From a virus: a stretch of DNA of 40,111 bases. The translations under genes were made by a program, and so were the position numbers. The notes under the pieces are model-generated. The model was given only the letters and a program-made list of their open reading frames with translations, searched no databases and had not been told where the DNA came from. How positions within the stretch are numbered: the stretch's first letter is position 1; each line of letters starts with the position of its first letter. Positions 31,121-37,957 of this stretch are shown piece by piece. The stretch lies in IMG/VR virus record IMGVR_UViG_3300020171_000012, positions 1 through 40,111 of that record, one strand, 5' to 3'.

Positions 31121-31444
31121 ATGAACAGAAACGAACTCATAGAAAAATTATCAGCAATTACAGGCGGAACGTGGGTCGATGGAATGGGGCAAAACAGCGT
31201 AACAGATTTTGTTACAATCCCGGAAAAACTCCAGGAGGATGTTGAAATAATGGACGCGATTTGGTGGGCAGTTGAACATGAAATCGAGCAAACATTAGAC
31301 GCGGCTGCGGAATGTGTTGACGCGGACACGCTCGGAGAAAATGAAACGGCGAGCGGAATCGTTTGGGAAAAATGGTGTAACTGCCAAATAGAAGCTGATT
31401 TTTCCCAAATACAGGCGATAATAGACCGGTGGGAAAATATTTAA
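31121..31444 (+). CDS. Hypothetical acidic protein, first gene of the rightward operon (107 aa)
   Basis: ATG at 31121 follows GGCGGGAAAA. It is acidic and mostly helical (ELIEKLSAITGG, AIWWAVEHEIEQTL, SQIQAIIDRWENI). No family recognised. As promoter-proximal gene of the only plus-strand operon it may be an early takeover protein. Confidence 0.7.
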   Translation: MNRNELIEKLSAITGGTWVDGMGQNSVTDFVTIPEKLQEDVEIMDAIWWAVEHEIEQTLDAAAECVDADTLGENETASGIVWEKWCNCQIEADFSQIQAIIDRWENI

Positions 31445-31454
31445 CCTTTTACCC

Positions 31455-31484
31455 TGTTTCCGGGCGCGGGATGATCCGGAAACA
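31455..31484 (+). promoter_or_regulatory. Perfect nine-pair hairpin between rightward genes 1 and 2
   Basis: TGTTTCCGG (31455-31463) pairs with CCGGAAACA (31476-31484) around a 12-base loop. Outer TTAACC...GGTTAA (31441-31446 and 31494-31499) extends it. Not followed by a T run, so it is probably a processing or translation-control element and not a terminator. Confidence 0.5.
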
Positions 31485-31520
31485 GATATAAGGGGTTAAA
31501 CAACAACAACGGAGGGCGCC

Positions 31521-31718
31521 ATGGAAACCATGATTGATATATTCGGCAAAAAACAGGAGCTTGAATTTATAAGAAAAGCAACAAAACGGGAAACGTACTC
31601 CTGTCAATCGGGATTCAGGACTATACCCGTAAAGGCTGGATATCAGCGTGTTTTTATGGCGTACAGAGCGGAAGGAAACGGAAAAGGGTATTATTATCAA
31701 AAAGAAATAAACGAATAA
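31521..31718 (+). CDS. Small basic protein (65 aa)
   Basis: ATG at 31521 follows ACGGAGGGCGCC. Basic and beta-rich (RETYSCQSGFRTIPVKAGYQRVFMAYRAEG). No family recognised; conserved-looking GYQRVFMAYRA strand. Confidence 0.6.
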   Translation: METMIDIFGKKQELEFIRKATKRETYSCQSGFRTIPVKAGYQRVFMAYRAEGNGKGYYYQKEINE

Positions 31719-31730
31719 AGGAGGCACACC

Positions 31731-32144
31731 ATGACAGAACATGCGCAAGTGGCTAAAATTATCAGGGATATACTCAAGAAATCATATCCAGGAACTAAGT
31801 TTTCAGTGACTTCGAAAAGTTTTACAGGCGGAGACAGCGTAAGGATCGACTGGGAGGATGGGCCGACTTATAAAACGATACAGGCAATCGGAGACAGGTA
31901 TCAGATGGGGCACTTTGACGGGATGACTGATTGTTACGAATACAAGCACGGCAGAACCGGGCCGATGGTTAAATATGTAATATGCCAACGGTCTATGGCC
32001 GATAAAACAAGGGCGACCATAAGAACAGACATCGAAAAGAAATACGGTTGTGACCTGTCTGACGACAGAGGGATTTTTGACCGCTTTCAATGTTGGCCGG
32101 ACACGTTAATTTACAGAGAATCAAAGGACATAGCCCTGCCATAG
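31731..32144 (+). CDS. Possible LPD29-like polyvalent-protein-associated domain protein (137 aa)
   Basis: The centre (FSVTSKSFTGGDSVRIDWEDGPT... IQAIGDRYQMGHFDGMTDCYEY) resembles LPD29-type domains found alone or inside large polyvalent proteins of phages and plasmids. The C-terminal DKTRATIRTDIEKKYG helix is separate. ATG at 31731 follows AAGGAGGCACACC. Role unknown; such domains are found in proteins delivered with mobile DNA. Confidence 0.6.
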   Translation: MTEHAQVAKIIRDILKKSYPGTKFSVTSKSFTGGDSVRIDWEDGPTYKTIQAIGDRYQMGHFDGMTDCYEYKHGRTGPMVKYVICQRSMADKTRATIRTDIEKKYGCDLSDDRGIFDRFQCWPDTLIYRESKDIALP

Positions 32145-32166
32145 GGCAAATTAATTAACAACAACC

Positions 32167-32182
32167 GCCCCGGAAACGGGGC
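32167..32182 (+). promoter_or_regulatory. Leader hairpin before rightward gene 4
   Basis: GCCCC-GGAAAC-GGGGC between AACAACAACC and the AAGGGGGC ribosome site. Confidence 0.4.
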
Positions 32183-32198
32183 AACAAGGGGGCATACC

Positions 32199-32405
32199 AT
32201 GAAACTATCAAACGGGGTCAAAGTTTATTGCAAATCAATGGGCAAGGTTTTCCGCGTGGCTCATATTGCAAGGGACACGGCGGAGGCAAATAGTTTTTGC
32301 GAAAAGCACACGGATTGCAGCGTAATAGCAGAAGACGGAAACGGATTGATTTACATTGCGGAAACATATGGATTAACAGTCAAATCAGAGCTTTTGCCAG
32401 ATTAA
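32199..32405 (+). CDS. Hypothetical small protein (68 aa)
   Basis: ATG at 32199 follows AAGGGGGCATACC. An alpha/beta protein (VKVYCKSMGKVFRVAHIARDTAEANSF, LIYIAETYGL). The 'EANSFCEKHTD' helix is of a type seen in many small phage proteins of unknown role. Confidence 0.6.
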   Translation: MKLSNGVKVYCKSMGKVFRVAHIARDTAEANSFCEKHTDCSVIAEDGNGLIYIAETYGLTVKSELLPD

Positions 32406-32433
32406 TTAACCAAGGAACAGGGAGGGCAACACC

Positions 32434-32634
32434 ATGAATAAAATAGAAAAACACAAATTTGCGTTCGGTGTTTTTAATAACGGCAAGCCAGTTTTTATTA
32501 TTAATAACGCGGAATGTTCTCATGCTGTGGCGGCACTACTTGTTGGCATCCTGGACCTGGGCAAGAATTGCTTAGCGGAGGGCGATTATTTTGCGTGTGA
32601 TTATGAAGCGGAGGGGAAAAGATGGAAAAGCTGA
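32434..32634 (+). CDS. Hypothetical small protein (66 aa)
   Basis: ATG at 32434 follows CAGGGAGGGCAACACC. Beta-hairpin start (KFAFGVFNNGKPVFIINN) then a helix and acidic end. It overlaps the next start by 13 bases. No family recognised. Confidence 0.55.
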   Translation: MNKIEKHKFAFGVFNNGKPVFIINNAECSHAVAALLVGILDLGKNCLAEGDYFACDYEAEGKRWKS

Positions 32635-32768
32635 TTAACGCGACAACCCTGGGAATTATCTATCATCCTGAATTGAGAGGAAAATTATCGGATGAAGCGA
32701 AAAGCAATATACATGAGATGATAAAAACGCTTGTTGAATCTGTGTTGAACCAAATCAAACAACAATGA
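32622..32768 (+). CDS. Helical microprotein (48 aa)
   Basis: ATG at 32622 follows GGAGGGGAAAAG within the end of the preceding gene. The frame has a single amphipathic helix (DEAKSNIHEMIKTLVESVLNQI). Small and below usual gene-calling length; start and coupling support it. Confidence 0.5.
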   Translation: MEKLINATTLGIIYHPELRGKLSDEAKSNIHEMIKTLVESVLNQIKQQ

Positions 32769-32788
32769 AACGGAACAGGGAGGGTAAA

Positions 32789-32962
32789 ATGCCAGAAAAA
32801 CTCGTAAAAATCATGATTAAGGATTGCCCGTGGTCGGTGCGCCAGGAGTTTAAAAACGCGCTGGGACGGGAAACCATGCGTAAAGGTGAATATGTGGGAA
32901 TGTCGGAGAAGATCATCGAATTAATTCGGTTGTATAATAAGACGGCGGAAAACGGGGGGTAA
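32789..32962 (+). CDS. Hypothetical basic protein (57 aa)
   Basis: I chose ATG at 32789, behind GGGAGGGTAAA, over the ATG at 32765 that overlaps the preceding stop. Content (MIKDCPWSVRQEFKNALGRE, MSEKIIELIRLYNK) is helical, ribbon-helix-helix-like in length, but the fold is not certain. Confidence 0.55.
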   Translation: MPEKLVKIMIKDCPWSVRQEFKNALGRETMRKGEYVGMSEKIIELIRLYNKTAENGG

Positions 32963-32963
32963 A

Positions 32964-33113
32964 ATGTATTATGAAGAAAAGACAATCAGGGAGGTGTTGT
33001 ATTACAGAACGACCCCCAACGGAAGGTGGCGTTTATTCACGAAAGAACAATTAACACAACGAATAAAAAGGCTTGAAGAACAAATATATAATATGAGATT
33101 AATTAACCCTTAA
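32964..33113 (+). CDS. Small basic protein (49 aa), last of the rightward operon
   Basis: ATG at 32964 follows GGGGGGTAAA, one base after the preceding stop. A beta/alpha protein (EVLYYRTTPNGRWRLFTKEQ) ending in a charged helix (RIKRLEEQIYN). No family recognised. Confidence 0.5.
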   Translation: MYYEEKTIREVLYYRTTPNGRWRLFTKEQLTQRIKRLEEQIYNMRLINP

Positions 33114-33158
33114 GGAAACGGACGGCAGGTAATTAACGGATGAATGAAACGGAATAAA

Positions 33159-33185
33159 GGGTAGCCGGATCCCCACCGGCTACCC
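33159..33185. terminator. Bidirectional intrinsic terminator between convergent operons
   Basis: GGGTAGCCGG (33159-33168), seven-base loop, CCGGCTACCC (33176-33185): a perfect ten-pair stem. AATAAA precedes and TAATT follows it on the plus strand; on the minus strand the stem is followed by TTTATT. Located where the rightward and leftward early operons meet. Confidence 0.7.
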
Positions 33186-33271
33186 TAATTCACCGAAATA
33201 TGCTTCAACTCCTTCCCCTGAACGGATAATTTACCTGCCTTTGCCTTGTAGTTTCATAGCCTTACCCAAGT

Positions 33272-33308
33272 TGTAACATCTGTAACATTCAGCAACAAGC
33301 TGTAACAT
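33272..33308. repeat. Triplicate TGTAACAT repeat
   Basis: TGTAACAT at 33272-33279, 33281-33288 and 33301-33308. The half-site matches TGTAA in the palindromes at 30133-30176. Could be a binding site array for the same regulator at the end of the leftward operon. Confidence 0.4.
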
Positions 33309-33535
33309 CAAGCCACCTCGTCTTCAACTTCTTCGAAAATTATCTCCGGCTTAATTGTGTAATATTTCGGGTCTTTAAACCATGATGCTACGATTAGAAA
33401 CGGAATACCCTGCTTCTTGGCAATACGTTTAACCATTCGCACCCACGCTTGCTTTTCGGAATACGCATAGGCATACTCAACGAAAACGGATTTGTTTGTC
33501 TGCAAAAGACCTTTGTATAATGTTTGTACGCTCAT
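33308..33535 (-). CDS. Hypothetical protein after the helicase (75 aa)
   Basis: ATG at 33535 overlaps the helicase stop (ATGA). It is a small alpha/beta protein (SVFVEYAYAYSEKQAWVRMVKRIAKKQG) and its acidic tail (FEEVEDEVA) ends the leftward operon. No family recognised; similar small proteins follow helicases in some phages. Confidence 0.65.
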   Translation of the reverse strand: MSVQTLYKGLLQTNKSVFVEYAYAYSEKQAWVRMVKRIAKKQGIPFLIVASWFKDPKYYTIKPEIIFEEVEDEVA

Positions 33536-34830
33536 GGTTTTCTCCAAGGTTCAGTATTGTGGAATTTGCAACCTTCAATCAGTTTAAAATCAATCTCAAG
33601 GCCGTTGGGATTAACCTTTGAATCCCGCCAGTTCTTTGCCTTAACTATTTTCAATATACCGGGTCTTAACGATAAATATAATCTTGCAAGGTTCTTTGTT
33701 CTTTCCCCGCCCGTGCCTTCATCCCTATTCTTTGGTTTCTGTAATGCGATAAAAACTATACCACTCTTTAACGCTCGGCCGATTTTATCAATAATACTGG
33801 CCATTAAATAGAAGTTGTCAAAAAGCTCTAAATAATCAATGATATTAATAGCATCAGGTTCAATTAGTTGGTCGAAATCCTCATAGCAATCCTCGAAAAA
33901 AACAAGGTTCTTATCCTCTCCAATATCAGGCCAGAAGTGATCCGTTCTATCGAATAGTTCCTGCTTACCCATTTCGGAGCTATAATAGTTTACCTTAAAC
34001 ATCGGTGTATTCTTTTTTGCGAAGTTCATCAGGAAGGCCGACTTGCCGGAGTCCGTTTCACCTGCGATTATAAAAACGCATCCTGGCATGGGCTTAATAT
34101 AGTTCTCAATGCCAAAGGGGAATTTAAGAAGCAGCTCACCTTTAAGGTCTGAACGATTAGACAGGTCAATTAACTTAGCGGTTTTACTGACAGTTTTATA
34201 TGTGCCAGCAACACCACTATATTTAACTACGAGCCGATCCTCGCCCTCGGACAGTCTTTTCAGGATGATTGAAACATTCTTTTTTTCATCCCTTGTGGAC
34301 AGCTGTAGACACGTGTAAATGGTCTGTAGATTAAATGTGCCATCTTGTAGACACACCCAATCCCTGATTTGTTGAGCTAAACTGCCCCCTTTTTTACTTA
34401 AACCCAAACTCTTAATATCCGCTCTTGCATTTTCAACCAAATCAACCAGGTCAATCGTATTGCTATAAGCAGACTTTGCCATCCTGTCTGCTATCTCGAT
34501 TAATTTCCTTCGTGATGAACACTCCTTGATAATCTTGGCAACGTGAGAAATATTAACAGCCTGGGGCATGTCCATAAGTTGTGCGATATAGGTTCCCATG
34601 CCGTTATCGAATTTATTCATTGACTGTAATTCGATTACAACCTCGGCAGATCCCAAGGGCTCCCTGTTTTTATAAAGAGAGTGAACGGCTGTAAATATGT
34701 TCTGGTGCGGCTTTTTATAGAAATCTTCCGGCTCAAGTATAGCCATTGCGTCATCCGGCTTATTTCCCAGGAGGAACGAGCATAGTAAACTCTGTTCAGC
34801 TTCAATATTATTCGGTGGATTTTTGGGCAT
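33532..34830 (-). CDS. DnaB-like replicative helicase with inserted winged-helix segment
   Basis: 432 residues. N-terminal DnaB-type domain (NNIEAEQSLLCSFLLG...EDFYKKPHQNIFTAVHSLY), a middle segment that looks like a winged helix (residues ~150-215, IRDWVCLQDGTFNLQTIYTC... IILKRLSEG) and a C-terminal RecA-like ATPase with Walker A AGETDSGKS (near 259-267) and Walker B NIIDYLE. Normal DnaB has a linker, not a winged helix, there, so this is a variant that may recognise the origin itself. It is the only replication enzyme recognised, so the host provides polymerase and primase. Confidence 0.75.
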   Translation of the reverse strand: MPKNPPNNIEAEQSLLCSFLLGNKPDDAMAILEPEDFYKKPHQNIFTAVHSLYKNREPLGSAEVVIELQSMNKFDNGMGTYIAQLMDMPQAVNISHVAKIIKECSSRRKLIEIADRMAKSAYSNTIDLVDLVENARADIKSLGLSKKGGSLAQQIRDWVCLQDGTFNLQTIYTCLQLSTRDEKKNVSIILKRLSEGEDRLVVKYSGVAGTYKTVSKTAKLIDLSNRSDLKGELLLKFPFGIENYIKPMPGCVFIIAGETDSGKSAFLMNFAKKNTPMFKVNYYSSEMGKQELFDRTDHFWPDIGEDKNLVFFEDCYEDFDQLIEPDAINIIDYLELFDNFYLMASIIDKIGRALKSGIVFIALQKPKNRDEGTGGERTKNLARLYLSLRPGILKIVKAKNWRDSKVNPNGLEIDFKLIEGCKFHNTEPWRKP

Positions 34831-34863
34831 TAGTTTCCGATCGTTAAAAGTTTATCGTTTCGA

Positions 34864-35262
34864 TTACCGCGCCGAAGTAAATAACGGCACTCCTGCCACT
34901 TCGCATTGCTCTACGATCTTGTCCACCCACCCAAGCCGCATTAATCGACCCATTTTGTTTCCGAGTGTTTCACCGCCAAGGATTACAGCGTCAATTTTTT
35001 TCCCTGTTTGCCAGTGGGACATATAATTATCAGTTGTACGCCCCACCCCTGTTTCTCCGGTTATCCAATTATGCCAGCAATGTGCCGAATACCAATATTT
35101 AGGGTTTATCTCCCCCCAACACGGCTCAATGCTCAAAAATTTCTTCCCCGGCACCTGGAGAAAAACCGGGATTTCCTGTTGGTTGCAGACAGTGAGGCCA
35201 TGCCAAATCCTGTCTGTTGTGAATGTCATTGATAAATCATCTATTGATAACAAAAGACTCAT
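34864..35262 (-). CDS. DUF5131 (Gp37/Gp68 family) protein, N-terminally truncated
   Basis: Conserved C-terminal signature: RIWHGLTVCNQQE, FLSIEPCWGE, DAVILGGET and WVDKIVEQCEVAGVPLF. Full members are about 240 residues and start with a Cys cluster (metal site); here 132 residues begin at the middle, so the metal site is missing. A remnant IAARD-type seam (35283-35297) lies just upstream, suggesting loss of the 5' part by recombination at that seam. Function probably lost or altered. Confidence 0.7.
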   Translation of the reverse strand: MSLLLSIDDLSMTFTTDRIWHGLTVCNQQEIPVFLQVPGKKFLSIEPCWGEINPKYWYSAHCWHNWITGETGVGRTTDNYMSHWQTGKKIDAVILGGETLGNKMGRLMRLGWVDKIVEQCEVAGVPLFTSAR

Positions 35263-35282
35263 GATTTCCCCCTTTCTTAAGT

Positions 35283-35297
35283 AGTCCCTCGCTGCGA
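35283..35297. repeat. Seam repeat AGTCCCTCGCTGCGA, copy 1
   Basis: On the minus strand the bases read as AARD(F/Y)L codons. It lies between the 47-residue gene and the DUF5131 fragment. Other copies at 35499-35513, 36874-36888, 37518-37532. Confidence 0.7.
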
Positions 35298-35308
35298 GAG
35301 CGAATTAT

Positions 35309-35452
35309 TTAAGCATCCAAACAAATCATCCACCAAAGAAATAACCAATTAACTTTTTTAAAAGGCTTCCCATCTCCAGATGAATGCTCTGCACAACAAC
35401 TTGGAATTATGTGAAATTTTCCTTTTACTGCTGGGTGTTTAATAATTTTCAT
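35309..35452 (-). CDS. Hypothetical small protein (47 aa)
   Basis: ATG at 35452 follows AGGAGATAAAAAA. N-terminal strand (KIIKHPAVKGKFHIIPSCC) with paired Cys and a hydrophobic end (WLFLWWMICL). It lies between seam copies 1 and 2. No family recognised. Confidence 0.55.
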   Translation of the reverse strand: MKIIKHPAVKGKFHIIPSCCAEHSSGDGKPFKKVNWLFLWWMICLDA

Positions 35453-35466
35453 TTTTTTATCTCCTT

Positions 35467-35871
35467 TCATGTTGTTGGCTTCAAATTGTTCCTCAAGAAG
35501 TCCCTCGCTGCGATAGCCGGATTATACGCAAGCAATAGCCAAGTGCTTTCTATTGTCTTTAGTCCCGTTCTATCTGGATGAGGGTCGTGAACCATCTCGC
35601 CGTTTTTATATACAACTACATGTTTAAAATCTCCTCTTGGAGACTGTCCCACAACTAAATAATATCCTTTAAATTGAACCTCATAATCCCATCTTACCAA
35701 TTCAATTTCATAGCAATCTTCCAGCCAGCGCATAAGCTGAAAATACCAATCACCGCCCTCAAAATAAGGTATTTCTTCTATGTCCATTTCGAGGATGCTT
35801 GCTATCGCCGCTTGCATGCAGTTCCCTTTTGTCTGTTCTGTGTGCAAAATAGTCTGTTTTATTGGTATCAT
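35467..35871 (-). CDS. Papain-like cysteine-peptidase-fold phage protein (134 aa)
   Basis: The pattern GNCMQAAIASILEMDIEEIP (Cys near residue 18), FKHVVVYKNG (His near 83) and MVHDPHPDRTG (Asp near 95) is a well-spread phage family with a papain/C39-like fold; the Cys-His-Asp set is complete, but activity is unproven. The end AIAARDFLRNN carries seam copy 2. ATG at 35871 follows GAGGTGAAGA. Confidence 0.65.
   Translation of the reverse strand: MIPIKQTILHTEQTKGNCMQAAIASILEMDIEEIPYFEGGDWYFQLMRWLEDCYEIELVRWDYEVQFKGYYLVVGQSPRGDFKHVVVYKNGEMVHDPHPDRTGLKTIESTWLLLAYNPAIAARDFLRNNLKPTT
35499..35513. repeat. Seam repeat, copy 2
   Basis: Same 15 bases as copy 1. With copy 3 it shares 24 identical bases (35494-35517 with 36869-36892). 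Encodes IAARDFL at the end of the peptidase-like gene. Confidence 0.75.
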
Positions 35872-35874
35872 TCT

Positions 35875-36186
35875 TCACCTCCCAAGCCACTTATAAACTG
35901 CATCCCGGAACTTGCCGGTGTCGTCCAACATAAAGTCCTCTAAGTCTAAGAATGAATCATCTTCAAGCCAAAATTCATCTTTATCCACCAGCAGCTTCAG
36001 CAGTTGCACCCGCCCTGCTTCGCTGGTGAAGTCGAGATTCTTTGGCGGAGTTTCGGAGCTATTGCAACGATAGCCACATTTAATGCAAGTAAATGAAGCG
36101 TGATCTGACTTCCATTCATGCCAACAAATCCCTAACTTCTCGCATATAAACTTATCCTTCTCTTGTGTCATGGGATACCCCTTCAT
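35875..36186 (-). CDS. Zinc-ribbon protein (103 aa)
   Basis: ATG at 36186 overlaps the upstream stop. Zinc site CEKLGICWHEWK and CIKCGYRC near residues 15-41, then an acidic helical end (FWLEDDSFLDLEDFMLDD). Small phage proteins of this type are frequent; function unknown. Confidence 0.65.
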   Translation of the reverse strand: MKGYPMTQEKDKFICEKLGICWHEWKSDHASFTCIKCGYRCNSSETPPKNLDFTSEAGRVQLLKLLVDKDEFWLEDDSFLDLEDFMLDDTGKFRDAVYKWLGR

Positions 36187-36407
36187 TTTGTTGACTTCAT
36201 ATTACTTATAACTTTATTCCTGCGATGAACCGGCATATCAACAAGTGCGTTATATGCTGCCATAACGGAAGCAGCCACCAGGTGATCCGTTCTTGTGAGT
36301 CCTTCCCAGTCATTCGTGAATCTCCACGCTCTATCTCCAAGGGCTTCTCCCGGTCTTGGCCATGCCATGCCGTCAAATAAAATATATATTTCGTTTTTCA
36401 AAAACAC
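36183..36407 (-). CDS. Hypothetical protein (72-74 aa)
   Basis: Start uncertain: GTG at 36407 or TTG at 36401, the latter better placed behind GGGAGG. No ATG fits. Content (FDGMAWPRPGEALGDRAWRFTNDWEG and a helix HLVAASVMAAYNALV) is globular. The Trp-rich N-terminal half is unusual. No family recognised. Confidence 0.55.
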   Translation of the reverse strand: MFLKNEIYILFDGMAWPRPGEALGDRAWRFTNDWEGLTRTDHLVAASVMAAYNALVDMPVHRRNKVISNMKSTK

Positions 36408-36628
36408 CTCCCACTTTTTTTGGGCTTTCCAATTCTATACGCTCGAAATAGAACTCTGGTGCCGTTCAAAACGTCCTGCGTTTCACCATCAACTATCAAG
36501 AAATCAAGTCTGTGTTTTAGGCCGCAATCACAACACTCCATCTTATAATCCCGCATTTGAGGTTTTACCCATTCCCCATCTGTAACTTGCTTGTATTTAC
36601 TCATGCAGCTTAGCTCTTTTAAATTCAT
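36398..36628 (-). CDS. Zinc-ribbon protein (76 aa)
   Basis: I chose ATG at 36628 behind AAAGGAGATTGG over an upstream start that would overlap the previous gene. Zinc motif CCDCG near residues 33-37, then strands (HRLDFLIVDGE). Basic end KKSGRCF. No family recognised. Confidence 0.6.
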   Translation of the reverse strand: MNLKELSCMSKYKQVTDGEWVKPQMRDYKMECCDCGLKHRLDFLIVDGETQDVLNGTRVLFRAYRIGKPKKSGRCF

Positions 36629-36638
36629 CCAATCTCCT

Positions 36639-36857
36639 TTATCTCTCACACATAGGACAAGAATTTGGTTTGCAATCTCGCACATACTGTTTTTGTGTAG
36701 GCCGTGTACCTTCGTTAATATGCCTTACCTTTACCCATTCGGTGTCTTTTGAATAAACAGCATCACAATATGAGCAATGTGCCAGAGTTGGATATTTGGA
36801 CATCCATTCAGGCGGTGCATAAACTGCGTCTGATTGTCTAAAGAATCTTATACTCAT
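36639..36857 (-). CDS. Zinc-ribbon protein (72 aa)
   Basis: ATG at 36857 overlaps the preceding stop. Zinc site: CSYC (near 28-31) and CKPNSCPMC (near 62-70), typical four-Cys ribbon. Basic. Possible nucleic-acid or protein binder. Confidence 0.65.
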   Translation of the reverse strand: MSIRFFRQSDAVYAPPEWMSKYPTLAHCSYCDAVYSKDTEWVKVRHINEGTRPTQKQYVRDCKPNSCPMCER

Positions 36858-37285
36858 TTCTCCCTCCTCAAGAAGTCCCTCGCTGCGATTGCGAAGGCAA
36901 AGTTTTCATCTGTCAGAAAGCTTATAGGAATCCAGTTAACAAAATACAAATCCTCCAACCCCAACCCACACGTCTTAATAATAAACGGTCGGATCTTTTT
37001 TATTTTTTCCATCTCCCTCAACAGGCTTATCTTGCCGGAGTCAGTTGTGAAGGTAGTTCCTTCCTCAAACTCCCATCTATCACGTCCATCTTCATCAAAA
37101 AATTCAACTTGTATATGTTTTGCTGGTTTGTATTCAATCCCAAGCAATTCGCAGAGTTCTTTGCTGATTTCGTCTTTGTTTATCTTTCGTCCCGCAATCC
37201 TTCCGCAAAGCTCACATGGGTGTGTGATATGATGCAAACACCCTTTATGCTCACATGGCTCACCGTCTTTATATTTTCTTTTCAT
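36854..37285 (-). CDS. Zinc-binding hypothetical protein (143 aa)
   Basis: ATG at 37285 overlaps the upstream stop. Zinc motif HKGCLHHITHPCELCGR near residues 13-29, then an alpha/beta domain (IQVEFFDEDGRDRWEFEEG). The end FAIAARDFLRREK carries seam copy 3. No family recognised. Confidence 0.65.
   Translation of the reverse strand: MKRKYKDGEPCEHKGCLHHITHPCELCGRIAGRKINKDEISKELCELLGIEYKPAKHIQVEFFDEDGRDRWEFEEGTTFTTDSGKISLLREMEKIKKIRPFIIKTCGLGLEDLYFVNWIPISFLTDENFAFAIAARDFLRREK
36874..36888. repeat. Seam repeat, copy 3
   Basis: Same 15 bases as copies 1, 2 and 4; part of the 24 bases shared with copy 2. Encodes IAARDFL at the end of the zinc-binding protein. Confidence 0.75.
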
Positions 37286-37485
37286 GGCTTCTCCTTTTCT
37301 CCCAACGAACCCGAACCATTACATTTGGCACAGACTGTATTTGGTATTCTATATAATTCATCATGGCCGCAGCACGGGCAACCATTGGCATGTCCAAGCA
37401 GTCGGGCTCCAAGGGCATCAATAAAATTATGATCTGGATTATTACATATTTCTTTCCCTGTACCATTACATTCATCACATTTCAT
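37282..37485 (-). CDS. DnaJ-type zinc-finger protein (67 aa)
   Basis: Seen: CDECNGTG (residues 3-10), CPCCG (near 36-40) and CAKCNGSG (near 52-59): two CxxCxGxG units as in the DnaJ zinc centre, without a J-domain. ATG at 37485 follows GAGGTGAAAG. May bind unfolded protein or nucleic acid. Confidence 0.7.
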   Translation of the reverse strand: MKCDECNGTGKEICNNPDHNFIDALGARLLGHANGCPCCGHDELYRIPNTVCAKCNGSGSLGEKEKP

Positions 37486-37517
37486 CTTTCACCTCATAAT
37501 CTTTTGTTGTTTTAAAA

Positions 37518-37532
37518 AGTCCCTCGCTGCGA
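37518..37532. repeat. Seam repeat, copy 4
   Basis: Same 15 bases. An open frame around it spells FKIAARDFLKQQ and ends just before the DnaJ-type gene, but no complete gene uses it. Confidence 0.7.
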
Positions 37533-37543
37533 TTTTGAAAACC

Positions 37544-37646
37544 TCAGGAATCATCATACGGGAAATCTGGGCTTCCAAAGCCACAAGAAGGACAATTTTC
37601 AAACTCATGTTTTTTTCATCCGACCAAGTTTCACGGTGGGTATCAT
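37544..37646 (-). pseudogene. Zinc-knuckle microprotein broken in an A7 run
   Basis: ATG at 37646 overlaps the upstream stop (ATGA) and the frame stops after 13 residues at a run of seven A (ATG-A7-CATGAG). Removing one A joins it to a frame that reads GRMKKHEFENCPSCGFGSP and ends at 37544. The restored product would be 33 residues with a CPSCG knuckle. Either an assembly or real indel, or slippage on the A run. Confidence 0.5.
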
Positions 37647-37945
37647 ACTGCATCAATTACTATGATTGGATTTGGATGTGCAGCATCGTTCTCAAAAGTG
37701 CAAATGTCTCCATCGTCCCATTTAATGCACACTATCCCAGAATTTCCTTCGTCATCTGCTAATATATCGCCTATGTTGTATTTCATGGCTTCATCCTCAT
37801 AAATGATAACGTAATACTCAGTCTCAAGAGTCCAGTGTTTTCCATTGTCCTCAATTCTTGTCCCATAGCCAGCTTCGTTTAGTGCGTCCACCAGCTTCAT
37901 TCGAGCCTTCTGGTCTTGCATCTTTAACCTGCAAATTTGCTTCAT
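37643..37945 (-). CDS. Hypothetical acidic protein (100 aa)
   Basis: ATG at 37945 follows GCGGGGTTAA. The two halves look separate: an N-terminal helix-strand part (LVDALNEAGYGTRIE, YYVIIYED) and a C-terminal strand part (YNIGDILADDEGN... VCIKWDDGD) with its own plausible start in frame. Likely a fusion of two small modules. No family recognised. Confidence 0.6.
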   Translation of the reverse strand: MKQICRLKMQDQKARMKLVDALNEAGYGTRIEDNGKHWTLETEYYVIIYEDEAMKYNIGDILADDEGNSGIVCIKWDDGDICTFENDAAHPNPIIVIDAV

Positions 37946-37957
37946 TTAACCCCGCAA

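Noticed and set aside
35283-35297. Seam repeat as a regulatory palindrome
   Set aside because: The core CTCGC-T-GCGAG is nearly symmetric only in copy 1; the other copies lose the symmetry while keeping the AARDFL codons, so a coding or recombination origin is more likely.
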